Assembly: GCF_027451485.1 (NCBI RefSeq)
Contig: NZ_DAIDJE010000010.1
Span: 1-38,109, forward strand
From: Bradyrhizobium sp.
Lineage (GTDB): Bacteria > Pseudomonadota > Alphaproteobacteria > Rhizobiales > Xanthobacteraceae
Direction: 5' to 3'
Length of the DNA stretch: 38,109 nucleotides
Shown here: in pieces, positions 31,143-38,109 of the stretch
How positions within the stretch are numbered: position 1 is the first letter of the stretch
Layout: every line of letters starts with the position of its first letter
Notes under the pieces: generated by a model
The model's database searches: none
Seen by the model: the letters and a program-made list of their open reading frames with translations, nothing else
What the model was told of the DNA's origin: nothing
Made by a program: the position numbers and the translations under genes

Positions 31143-31859
31143 TCAGTACTTGGCGACGACCGGGCCGCCCCATCCGAAGCGGTAGTTGATGCCGAGCTTG
31201 ACGGTGTGCTCGTCATCCCGGAAATGGCTCCCGACGATGGGCGCCGGACCGCTTGTGAAGGTCGTGCCCCCGAAGTTGTAGTACTGGTACTCGCCCTTGA
31301 TCGACCAGTTCGGCGTAAGCATGTATTCGAGACCGGCACCGACGGTATATCCGTCGCGATGGTTGCCATCGACCGTGAAGCCCACGGGCACGCCGTTGGT
31401 GCTCACACCAAGAAGATTGTCGTTGCCGCGCCAGGCGTAGCCGCCCTTGGCGTAAAGCAGCGTGGGACCGAAGGCATAACCGAGCCGCCCGGTGGCCGAA
31501 CCGATCTGGTTCGTGTTCCCAGTGACGACCGTACCACCCGGGAAGACGACACCGCCGCTCCCCCCGCCCGTCAGCCAGCTATACTGCGCTTCCGCACCGA
31601 TCACCCAGTTGTTGGAGAACTGGTAGTCGAAACCGCCCTGCACGCCGCCCATGAAGCGAGCATCGCCGCCCTCGAGGCTGTTATCCCCCGGGAATGCCGC
31701 GCCCACGTGCCCGCCAATGTAGAAGCCGGTCCAGTTGTAGATGGCCTCCGGCGCCCTGTAGACAGGAGCCTTGGTATAGGTCCGCGCCGGCAGGTCGGCT
31801 GCGAAGGCCGGAGCCGCGAACGCCACGCAGGCGGCCGCGCCAAACAGGATCTTCTTCAT
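31143..31859 (-). CDS. Outer-membrane beta-barrel protein (Omp25/Omp31-like)
   Basis: The 238-aa protein has a signal peptide (MKKILFGAAACVAFAAPAFA) followed by ADLPARTYTKAP, the usual start of rhizobial Omp25/31-type porin-like proteins. The barrel region shows WTGFYIGGHVGAAF, GVQGGFDYQFSNNWVIGAEAQ, RLGYAFGPTLLYAKGGYAW, GAGLEYMLTPNWSIKGEYQYYN and a terminal strand LGINYRFGW. About eight strands are expected. The final residues VVAKY extend past the last strand. Expressed alone, with its own terminator. Confidence 0.92.
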   Translation of the reverse strand: MKKILFGAAACVAFAAPAFAADLPARTYTKAPVYRAPEAIYNWTGFYIGGHVGAAFPGDNSLEGGDARFMGGVQGGFDYQFSNNWVIGAEAQYSWLTGGGSGGVVFPGGTVVTGNTNQIGSATGRLGYAFGPTLLYAKGGYAWRGNDNLLGVSTNGVPVGFTVDGNHRDGYTVGAGLEYMLTPNWSIKGEYQYYNFGGTTFTSGPAPIVGSHFRDDEHTVKLGINYRFGWGGPVVAKY

Positions 31860-32125
31860 GGTATTTCCCCGTTATCGTCGTGATCGACAACAAACAAACA
31901 ACGTGGCGCGAATTTGGTTGCTTCGTGGCACGGCCAAACATGTTTGTTTGCAAAATGTCGCAGCCGCGCCACAGCGGCATTTTGTTCCAGGACCGCCGCT
32001 ATGCGGCAGCCAATCTTTTTGTGGGTCGTAACGGTGGCCCGGAAGGTTCAGCTCATGGAACCCGGATCGCCAAAACGTGATGACGGGGTCCGCGCCGGAC
32101 GGTGCGTTCGCCGCCCGGGTAACAT

Positions 32126-32605
32126 TCACCGCGTCATCTTTTCCATTTCCGGGAACGGCGCCAACGCCACTCCCGTGCAGAGTTCTTCGCCCTTTTCGAT
32201 CAGGCGGTCGAGCCGGCCATTGACGAACAGGACCGCCCGCTCGCGCGGTTCGTAGTAGCTACCGTCGGATTCGCGAGCGGAATAGCGCAGGCAGCTGATG
32301 TAACGCATCTTGCCGTTGACGTCGCGCATGACCGGCTCGGCCATCGACGCATCACGCACGCCGACCGGATTGTTGAGGTAGGTCTTCATGAACGCCAGCA
32401 ACTCCGCACGGTAGTTGCTCGGAAACGCCTGAGCGGCGTCGGTCGAATCGCCAAAAAGGCTGAACCGCCGGCCTTCGCCATCTCCGCCCGAGCAAGCTGC
32501 GAGCGCGATCGGCAGCATCAGAAGCGCCACCCGCTTTACCGAAATCCCCAATCGAAACCTGTCTTCTGGTTGGCCCGCCCGCTGTCCCGGTTCTGACATT
32601 CGCAT
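32126..32605 (-). CDS. Putative lipoprotein, hypothetical
   Basis: The product has a lipoprotein signal: KRVALLMLPIALAAC, with the lipid-modified Cys near residue 34 from the chosen start. The mature ~125 residues contain FPSNYRAELLAFMKTYLNNPVGVRDASMAEPV, MRYISCLRYSARESDGSYY and RAVLFVNGRLDRL, a pattern shared by conserved hypothetical proteins of Rhizobiales. Function unknown. The start is uncertain: ATGs at 32605 and 32599 are both possible, neither with a clear ribosome site, and a longer frame begins at 32713. Confidence 0.72.
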   Translation of the reverse strand: MRMSEPGQRAGQPEDRFRLGISVKRVALLMLPIALAACSGGDGEGRRFSLFGDSTDAAQAFPSNYRAELLAFMKTYLNNPVGVRDASMAEPVMRDVNGKMRYISCLRYSARESDGSYYEPRERAVLFVNGRLDRLIEKGEELCTGVALAPFPEMEKMTR

Positions 32606-32753
32606 CGCACGCTGCGGCACTTCTTCGAATGTCACAACCAAAGGGACACTGGCAGATCCATGATTTTGATGTTGACTCTGACGTTCCTTTGAAGAGCTTC
32701 TAGCCCTTCCCAAAATGAAAGGGAATTCGCATTTTCGAGCCCCGAATCGGGCG

Positions 32754-32786
32754 CCGGCCCAGCGCCGTTTGGGCGGCGTGGGCCGG
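32754..32786 (-). terminator. GC-rich hairpin after the His/Lys-rich protein gene
   Basis: CCGGCCCA-GCGCCG pairs with CGGCG-TGGGCCGG across a short loop with one unpaired base. It lies 55 nt downstream of the stop on the minus strand. There is no T-run directly after, so termination is only probable. Confidence 0.45.
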
Positions 32787-32841
32787 GCCTGAAATCCGCG
32801 ATGGTGCCTTTTAAGAACTCGGACGCCTCCGCGGTTAGTCC

Positions 32842-33120
32842 TCAGCCGCGCTTGGCGGGGTGCTTAACAGGCTTGGCTGAGACCTTCAGAGACTTGCTCG
32901 CCTTCGCGGCCATCTTCTTGTGGGTGCGGTGATGCTTGTAGGCATGGCGCACATGGTGGCGGCCCACCTTGGCCTTGGCGTTCATCGGAGTCTTGACCTG
33001 AGCCGACGTGTTGACGGTGGCCGACTTGGTGACCGGCGCTTGCGTCGTGTTGCTCGCGGCCATCGCCGGGACGGCAAGGAAGGAAGCGGCAAGCAGCGCA
33101 GCTGAAATCGTCTTCAACAT
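32842..33120 (-). CDS. Exported Lys/His-rich small protein
   Basis: The 92-aa product starts with a signal peptide (MLKTISAALLAASFLAVPAMA). The mature part is Ala/Thr-rich and then very basic, with VGRHHVRHAYKHHRTHKKMAAKASKSLK and a terminal KPAKHPAKRG-like repeat of K-x-x-K/P. No domain is recognised; net charge is strongly positive, suggesting binding to a polyanion (cell-wall polymer or lipopolysaccharide) or to metals via the His. AAAGGAGCT is 5 nt before the ATG, so the start is firm. Confidence 0.78.
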   Translation of the reverse strand: MLKTISAALLAASFLAVPAMAASNTTQAPVTKSATVNTSAQVKTPMNAKAKVGRHHVRHAYKHHRTHKKMAAKASKSLKVSAKPVKHPAKRG

Positions 33121-33425
33121 GGAAAGCTCCTTTAGAAAGAGATCCCGGAGGGTGCCGACCGGAATGGCCGGGCTCGTCGATCGTGGTGCGACACTAGGAG
33201 GCGGCCGCTGAACCCACCCTGAAGCCGAACAATGGTCTGCGTTCATCTCGATGAATTTCCGGTCATGTTGCGCGCAGCAGGCAGGAGAAAGCTCCGGATC
33301 CGCGCGCACGTCCCATAAAAAATCCCGATATCGCAAAAAATGCCGCTGGAATGATCGCGGACAGCGGGTGTTCAAGATTGACGGGCGCCGGTGTAGGGTC
33401 GCCCTTCAAACTCCAGGAGAGAGGC
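33121..33425. other. Divergent intergenic region
   Basis: It separates the Lys/His-rich protein gene (minus) from the TPR protein gene (plus), so it must contain both promoters. No strong -35/-10 pair or named operator stands out. The last 20 nt hold AGGAGAG for the TPR gene. Confidence 0.5.
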
Positions 33426-33971
33426 ATGACCAAAGTTGCGATCCGACTTTTGACTCTTGCGATGTTCACAGCCGCGACTCTGGCCGGTCCCATGATCAGC
33501 GCCGCCAAGGCGGCCGGTGCTGATACGCCCTCACCTCCGACCGACTCGAGCAAGGACAAGAAAAAGAAGCGCGACAGGAGTTCGAGCATCGAGGATCAAA
33601 AGTTTCTCGACGGCTATCGCGCCGCCTATGCGACGATCTACGATCGCCACGACTACGCTTCGGCGATCACGCAACTGAAGGCGCTCGGCCGGGACGACGT
33701 CGCCGACGTGGCCAATCTAATCGGCTACTCCTACCGCAAGCTTGGTGACTACAAGGTCTCGCAGGTCTGGTACGAGCGCGCGCTTCAGGCGGACCCGAAC
33801 CATGTTCGCACCTGGCAGTATTACGGCTTGTGGCAGCTCGAACAGGGCAATCGCGAAACCGCGGAATATCACTTGAGCCGCATCAAGGATATCTGCGGCA
33901 CAGAATGCGCCGAGTACAAGTCGCTGGCGACGGCGCTGGAGCAACCCGCGGGCACCGGGCTCGTCTACTGA
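33426..33971 (+). CDS. Exported TPR-repeat protein
   Basis: The 181-aa protein has a signal peptide (ends near SAAKAAGA, about residue 31), a charged linker (SSKDKKKKRDRSS) and about three tetratricopeptide repeats: YAATIYDRHDYASAITQLKALG-like, VANLIGYSYRKLGDYKVSQVWYERALQADPN and TWQYYGLWQLEQGNRETAEYHLSRI. The end carries CGTEC, two Cys that may form a disulfide. TPRs mediate protein contacts; the partner is unknown. GGAGAG lies upstream of the ATG at 33426. Transcription ends at the hairpin at 33990. Confidence 0.85.
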   Translation: MTKVAIRLLTLAMFTAATLAGPMISAAKAAGADTPSPPTDSSKDKKKKRDRSSSIEDQKFLDGYRAAYATIYDRHDYASAITQLKALGRDDVADVANLIGYSYRKLGDYKVSQVWYERALQADPNHVRTWQYYGLWQLEQGNRETAEYHLSRIKDICGTECAEYKSLATALEQPAGTGLVY

Positions 33972-33989
33972 CCGATCATTGAACCGGAT

Positions 33990-34022
33990 AGCCGGTGCAG
34001 GAAACTGAGCCGGCTTTCTTTT
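33990..34022 (+). terminator. Rho-independent terminator of the TPR gene
   Basis: AGCCGG (33990-33995) pairs with CCGGCT (34010-34015); inside, CAG-GAAA-CTG forms a GNRA-type tetraloop. TTCTTTT follows. It ends 3 nt before the stop codon of the convergent peptidase gene. Confidence 0.72.
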
Positions 34023-34024
34023 CA

Positions 34025-35599
34025 CTATTTCATCAGTGCTTCGGCCTCGGCACGGAAAGCCCGGCGCGACGGGCCGAGCGAATAGAACATGTGGCCGCCG
34101 GGATAGACGACAAGCTTCACCCGGTCGGCCGACGCATAGGCGGGCAGCTGATCGAGCCAGATCTTTGACCCGAAGTATGGCGTGGCAAGATCGAACAATC
34201 CATGCCCGACAAGAAGCTTCAGCTTCGGATCCAACGCCAGGATCTGCCTGAGCTGGGAGATCGACTGGGGCGGATTTAACCCGCGCCCGAAATCCCAGGA
34301 GCGCTCAACCGAGCTATTGAGCAGATGGTAGGGTCCATCAGGACGCCAGTTGAGCGTCCGCCTGGTCAGATCGACGGCCGCGCTGGTCAACGGCGCAATC
34401 AGCGGATCGCCGGACGGATCGGCAAAATGAGCTTGGCTTGAATCGGGATCAGGATCGAAACCGCGCACGGAGCCATCGTAGCGGCCAGTTACCTTGCCGT
34501 CGCGGCGATCGAGCTCTCGGCGAAACTCGGAAATGTCGAGACGTCCGGCCAGGCGGCGGATGACGGCCTGGTCGATGCCCGTCAGCGCCGCGACCTTATC
34601 GGCGAGCCGCGTCGTCGCCTCCTTGTCGGCTTCGCCCTTGACCAGATCGGCGAGGAAGTCGCCGCGCGCATAGGTTTCCACGTCCGCCATGTCGGCACGC
34701 GTGACTGGGTGTTTGGCTTGGCGCGCGACGGCTGCCATCGATGGAAGGCTGGCGACATATTGCACGAGACTCGTGCCGCCGAATTCGCGAAAATCGAACA
34801 GCGGCGAAACCAGGATCAATCCCTTGATGCCGACGCCCTGCTCCGTCTGCAACTCATGAACGATCTTCGGGCCGCGGATGCCGCCATAGCTTTCACCGAC
34901 GATGAATTTCGGCGACAGCAGGCGGTCATACTTTTCGAGATAGCGGCGGATGACCACTGACATTGCATTGACGTCGCCATCGACGGAAAAGAAGTGCTTG
35001 CGAACGTCGCCATCCGTCGAAACGAAGCGGCTATATCCAGTGTCGACGGGGTCGATGAACACGAGGTCGGTAAAGTCGAGCCAGGTGTCGGTGTTGGGCG
35101 CCAATTCGGGAGAAGCCGAAGAAACCGCGGCATCGCCTTCGATCGGCAAGCGCCAGGGTCCCGCACAGCCAAGCTGCAAATAGGCGGATGACGCACCCGG
35201 CCCGCCGTTGAAGAAGAAGGTGATCGGCCGGGTGTGCGGATCGGCGCCGTCCAATTGATACGCCGTGTAGACGATGTCGGCCTGCGGCTCGCCTTTCTGG
35301 TTGAACAGACGCAACGAGCCCGCGGTTGCGGTGAAAGCGAGCGTCCGGCCGTTCACGGCGATGCTGTGCTTGGTGGTCGAATCCTCGGGCAGTCGGCGCA
35401 CCTCGGCAGTCGTTATCACGTTGCGCGGAGCGGATTGTCCCGCTTTTGCGCCGGAAGGCGCCGATGCCGCCTGCGAGGCAGGTGGCGTTTGGGACGGCCG
35501 CTCGTGATTGCTGTCCTGGGCGCCAGCCATGTCCGTGAGCGCCAGAATGGCAAGCAGAATGGCCGCCGCGAAGCCAAGGGTTGCATGCCGGATGCTCAT
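34025..35599 (-). CDS. Serine carboxypeptidase-like protein (peptidase S10)
   Basis: The 524-aa protein has a signal peptide (MSIRHATLGFAAAILLAILALTDMAGA) and so acts in the periplasm or outside. The S10 layout is clear: FFFNGGPGASSAYL (about 128-141, oxyanion region), FIVGESYGGIRGPK with the nucleophile Ser237, LLVGHGLFDLATPYF with the catalytic Asp, and YPGGHMFYS with the catalytic His. It would remove C-terminal residues from peptides. GGAGAGAAG precedes the ATG at 35599. A Pro/Ser-rich linker (about 35-60) follows the signal. It is convergent with the TPR gene. Confidence 0.92.
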   Translation of the reverse strand: MSIRHATLGFAAAILLAILALTDMAGAQDSNHERPSQTPPASQAASAPSGAKAGQSAPRNVITTAEVRRLPEDSTTKHSIAVNGRTLAFTATAGSLRLFNQKGEPQADIVYTAYQLDGADPHTRPITFFFNGGPGASSAYLQLGCAGPWRLPIEGDAAVSSASPELAPNTDTWLDFTDLVFIDPVDTGYSRFVSTDGDVRKHFFSVDGDVNAMSVVIRRYLEKYDRLLSPKFIVGESYGGIRGPKIVHELQTEQGVGIKGLILVSPLFDFREFGGTSLVQYVASLPSMAAVARQAKHPVTRADMADVETYARGDFLADLVKGEADKEATTRLADKVAALTGIDQAVIRRLAGRLDISEFRRELDRRDGKVTGRYDGSVRGFDPDPDSSQAHFADPSGDPLIAPLTSAAVDLTRRTLNWRPDGPYHLLNSSVERSWDFGRGLNPPQSISQLRQILALDPKLKLLVGHGLFDLATPYFGSKIWLDQLPAYASADRVKLVVYPGGHMFYSLGPSRRAFRAEAEALMK

Positions 35600-35782
35600 T
35601 AATCTTCTCTCCAAGTTCTCGAGTCAGCAGGACCCCGGCCGTTTCACGGGCGTGGAAGCGTGCTATTTTACGGGAGCGGCGAATTTTAGCCCAGACCAGC
35701 GCCCCGCCTTCGGCGATTGTCTCGACAAGCGCCGGCAAGGTCGTATAGACGACCTCCACTCACAGGACGCTTTCACAACTTC

Positions 35783-36565
35783 ATGAGCACAGCCCTGCCA
35801 TATGACCGGATTGCCTTTGTCGCGAGCGCGAGCGCGGAAGCCCAGGAAGCGCTGGCGCGGCTGACTGCCGCGTACGGCAATCACGACGTGCCGGAATCCG
35901 ATGTCGTGGTGGCGCTCGGCGGCGACGGCTTGATGTTGCAAACACTGCATCGGTATATGCACAGCGGTAAGCCGATCTATGGCATGCATCGCGGCACCGT
36001 CGGCTTTCTGATGAACGAATTTTCGCTGCATCATCTGCACGAGCGGCTGGCCGCGGCGCGCGAGACCCTGATCAATCCGCTCTTGATGCGAGCCACCGAC
36101 GTGAGTGGCACCATTCATCTGCATCACGCCATCAACGAAGTCTCGCTGTTCCGCCAGACCTACCAGGCCGCGCGCCTGCGGATCCTGATCGACGAACACG
36201 AGCGCATGCCCGAACTGATCGCCGATGGCATTCTGGTGGCAACGCCGGCCGGCTCGACTGCCTATAACCTGTCGGTGCAGGGGCCGATCTTGCCGATCAA
36301 TGCCCCCCTCCTCGCTTTGACGCCGATCAGCCCATTCCGGCCGCGGCGCTGGCGCGGCGCGCTGTTGCCCAACACCGCCTTTGTCGTCATCGAAGTGCTC
36401 GAGGGCGACAAGCGTCCGGTGGCGGCGGTGGCCGACCATGACGAGGCGCGCGACGTCCGCCGTGTCGAAATCCTATCCGACAAGACGATTTCGATGCGGA
36501 TGCTGTTTGATCCCGGTCACAGTCTCGAAGAACGCATCGTGCGCGAGCAATTCGGCGGCTACTGA
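35783..36565 (+). CDS. nadK: NAD kinase
   Basis: The 260-aa enzyme phosphorylates NAD to NADP. Family motifs: [14 protein letters not shown] (GGDG at 46-49), NEVSLFRQ (Asn118, Glu119) and [18 protein letters not shown] (about 147-164). Size fits the alphaproteobacterial form, shorter at the N-terminus than E. coli NadK. The ATG at 35783 is chosen because the conserved fold starts at once; no strong ribosome site is seen (CAACTTC upstream). It is divergent from the carboxypeptidase gene. Confidence 0.95.
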   Translation: MSTALPYDRIAFVASASAEAQEALARLTAAYGNHDVPESDVVVALGGDGLMLQTLHRYMHSGKPIYGMHRGTVGFLMNEFSLHHLHERLAAARETLINPLLMRATDVSGTIHLHHAINEVSLFRQTYQAARLRILIDEHERMPELIADGILVATPAGSTAYNLSVQGPILPINAPLLALTPISPFRPRRWRGALLPNTAFVVIEVLEGDKRPVAAVADHDEARDVRRVEILSDKTISMRMLFDPGHSLEERIVREQFGGY

Positions 36566-36675
36566 GCCGCCTAAATCAGCCCGGCTGATCTGCCAATCGC
36601 AACCATTCTTTAACGCGACGGGGATATGGTTAACGGCGCGTATACCCGCGTATGCGTGTCCCTGAGGGCACCGCC

Positions 36676-37221
36676 ATGTTCCGTATCGATTTCAACAAGC
36701 TTCGCTTTCTCGTCTGCGACGACAATCCGCACATGCGCCGTATCCTCCGGACGCTGCTGCATTCATTCGGCGCACGCGAAGTCTACGAATCCGAAGACGG
36801 CGCGACCGCGCTTGAAATGTACACCCACTACGTCCCGGACATCGTCATCACCGACTGGGCCATGCCGATCTTCGACGGGCTCGAGCTCGCGCAGATGATC
36901 CGGCAGCCGGAATCCAAAGGCAATCCCTACGCCCCGATCATCATGCTGACCGGTCATTCCGAGAAGCGGCGCGTCACGGTGGCGCGCGATGCCGGCGTCA
37001 CCGAATTTCTCGCCAAGCCGATTTCCGCCAAGGGGCTGTATCAGCGCATCCTGAACGTCGTCGCCAATCCCCGGCCTTTCATCAAGACCAAGACCTATTT
37101 TGGCCCGGACCGCAGGCGCAACACCAATGGCGCCTATATCGGACCCGAGCGGCGCGTCGGCGGCGAATTTGAAATCCTTCAGCAGCCCTCGCTGCTCGAC
37201 AAGGCCCGTTCGGGCGTCTAG
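36676..37221 (+). CDS. Response-regulator receiver protein with RR-rich tail
   Basis: The 181-aa protein is a CheY-like receiver (about 10-130): acidic pair Asp15/Asp16 in LVCDDNPHMRR, phosphorylation site Asp60 in IVITDWAMP, Thr92 in IIMLTGH and Lys114 in FLAKPIS. The C-terminal ~50 residues have no DNA-binding domain, but twice carry a G-P-[DE]-R-R motif (FGPDRRRN, IGPERRVGG). GAGGG lies upstream of the chosen ATG; an ATG 8 codons earlier is possible. It is 18 nt from the following Hpt gene, so both are likely one phosphorelay unit. Confidence 0.9.
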   Translation: MFRIDFNKLRFLVCDDNPHMRRILRTLLHSFGAREVYESEDGATALEMYTHYVPDIVITDWAMPIFDGLELAQMIRQPESKGNPYAPIIMLTGHSEKRRVTVARDAGVTEFLAKPISAKGLYQRILNVVANPRPFIKTKTYFGPDRRRNTNGAYIGPERRVGGEFEILQQPSLLDKARSGV

Positions 37222-37239
37222 CGAGGACAAGCAAAGCAC

Positions 37240-37815
37240 ATGGCGAACAGCAAAGCCGATATCGAGGTCAAGAGATACGTCGATCACCAGGTGATCACGC
37301 AGCCAAACCCGCTGCGCAAGGTCCTGCGACGCGTGGCCGACGACGACATCGACGATCCGGTCGCACGTGCCGAGAAGGCTCTTTCCGACCTGTCCGGAGA
37401 ATTCCGGCAATGGATGGAGATCGAAGTGGGCCGGCTCGCCGACGCCCATGCCGCCATTCTCAGGAATGGATTTACGGAAAAGGCACGCGACGAGTTGTTC
37501 CGCGCTGCCCATGATATCAAGGGCGATGCAGTGACGTTTGGCTATCCGCCCGCTGGCGCAGTTGCCGAGAGCCTCTGCCGCATCGTCGAGCATGCGCCCG
37601 ATCTCGCGCGCGTGCCGCCAGACTTGATCGCACACCACATCAATGCGATTCAGGCGATCGTGCACGAGCACACCAAGCTCGACACCATCAGCATGTCGAA
37701 TGAATTGAGCCAGCGTTTGCGCCGCATCGCCGACGATTATCTTGCGCGCGTCAACCACGACCGGCCAGAGCATCTCGAGGCGGTCCTGGCGCCAAGCATC
37801 GCGCCGGCGGATTAA
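37240..37815 (+). CDS. Hpt (histidine phosphotransfer) domain protein
   Basis: The 191-aa, mostly helical protein carries the Hpt signature FRAAHDIKGDAVTFGY with the phospho-accepting His91 in H-x-x-K-G. The stretch after it (LCRIVEHAPDL) completes the four-helix bundle. Residues 1-45 are a charged, probably flexible lead. It directly follows the receiver gene and would hand a phosphoryl group to or from it; no sensor kinase is seen in the window. AGCGAGGAC lies before the ATG. Confidence 0.85.
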   Translation: MANSKADIEVKRYVDHQVITQPNPLRKVLRRVADDDIDDPVARAEKALSDLSGEFRQWMEIEVGRLADAHAAILRNGFTEKARDELFRAAHDIKGDAVTFGYPPAGAVAESLCRIVEHAPDLARVPPDLIAHHINAIQAIVHEHTKLDTISMSNELSQRLRRIADDYLARVNHDRPEHLEAVLAPSIAPAD

Positions 37816-37831
37816 GGTTTTCGCATCCGAA

Positions 37832-37902
37832 TACCGCCGATCTGAAGTCCATGCACCACAAGCGGCGAATTCGATCAAGGACTTCAGATCGATGAAGCGG
37901 TA
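37832..37902. repeat. Inverted repeat 1 (6+13 bp arms)
   Basis: CGATCTGAAGTCC (37838-37850) pairs with GGACTTCAGATCG (37879-37891), and the flanking TACCGC with GCGGTA (37897-37902) after a 5-nt bulge. It starts 17 nt after the Hpt gene stop, with a 28-nt loop. No T-run. Confidence 0.7.
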
Positions 37903-37920
37903 CTGGCATCAATAAGTTAG

Positions 37921-37996
37921 CTAGTGCCCATGACTTTCCGAAGTTCGCGAAAGTGGGAGCTGAGGCGCACCACGAACTTCGGAAAGTGGGCACTAG
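37921..37996. repeat. Inverted repeat 2 (24-bp arms, 3-nt bulge)
   Basis: Left arm 37921-37947 and right arm 37973-37996 are perfectly complementary over 24 bp apart from TGA (37931-37933) inserted in the left arm. The loop is 25 nt. The arms begin and end with CTAGTGCCCA/TGGGCACTAG. It lies 24 nt right of the first inverted repeat and may be a short interspersed palindromic element. Confidence 0.75.
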
Positions 37997-38048
37997 GGCA
38001 AGCGGTTCTGGTTACAGGTCCCTGCGTTCCACGGGGACCACTGATCAG

Positions 38049-38109
38049 CTAGGCGGCGATCAGGCCCTGCTCAAAGCCAATAGCTTGCTCGGCCGCAAGC
38101 TCCTCGCAG
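38049..38109 (-). CDS. Partial protein, C-terminal end only (runs off right edge)
   Basis: On the minus strand an open frame enters from the right edge and stops at TAG (38049-38051), giving the last ~19 residues, CEELAAEQAIGFEQGLIAA. The composition looks coding, but too little is present to assign. It would converge on the Hpt gene. Confidence 0.35.
   Translation of the reverse strand, partial: CEELAAEQAIGFEQGLIAA

Noticed and set aside
31935..31946. Palindrome CAAACATGTTTG upstream of the outer-membrane protein gene
   Set aside because: A 12-bp palindrome of this kind can arise by chance, and no regulator is suggested by context.
36763..37878. 371-codon minus-strand open frame
   Set aside because: Antisense to the receiver and Hpt genes, whose catalytic residues are all present on the plus strand.
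1..38109. CRISPR arrays, complete insertion sequences, rRNA genes
   Set aside because: No regularly spaced repeats, no transposase with terminal inverted repeats and no rRNA sequence were seen.

Overview
The window looks like chromosomal DNA of a Bradyrhizobium-type alphaproteobacterium (Bradyrhizobiaceae). The grounds are high GC, FixK-type operator half-sites, many small exported proteins typical of the group, and a clear copy of rreB, a 14-codon gene known from Bradyrhizobiaceae whose ribosome binding site pairs with 17 nt of the 16S rRNA 3' end.

Left end (1-5982): the tRNA-proximal end of an integrative element. A tyrosine recombinase abuts the 3' end of an intact tRNA-Gly(TCC). Divergent from it runs a replication-type module: a stand-alone Spo11/topoisomerase VI A-like ("Mini-A"-like) protein, a large primase-helicase and a small overlapping gene, with another gene running off the edge. 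A ribbon-helix-helix regulator gene sits at the divergent promoter, over an operator made of two pairs of boxes spaced one helical turn apart.

6056-9144: rreB with its own promoter and terminator, then an AlgI/AlgX-type pair for O-acetylation of an exported polysaccharide.

9892-23192: a complete respiratory nitrate reductase locus. On the minus strand narK (fused 24-TM transporter)-narG-narH-narJ-narI-ppiC-(111-aa Cys-tailed protein)-mogA is closely packed, with several ATGA overlaps. A cysteine-free Crp/Fnr regulator is divergent from narK, and a TehA/SLAC1-type anion channel follows. FixK-type boxes lie about 72 nt upstream of both narK and the channel gene.

23900-26800: a Tat lipoprotein hydrolase, a solo Rieske protein, and then a scar made of a frameshifted integrase related to the one at 4680, followed by a 5'-truncated tRNA-Gly. 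The nar block thus lies between two homologous integrase/tRNA-Gly junctions and is plausibly an old genomic island.

27127-38109: core-like sequence with tRNA-Tyr, rlmB, tRNA-Thr, several small exported or hypothetical proteins, an outer-membrane barrel protein, a TPR protein, a serine carboxypeptidase-like protein, NAD kinase, a receiver-domain protein followed by an Hpt protein, and two long imperfect palindromes before the right edge.
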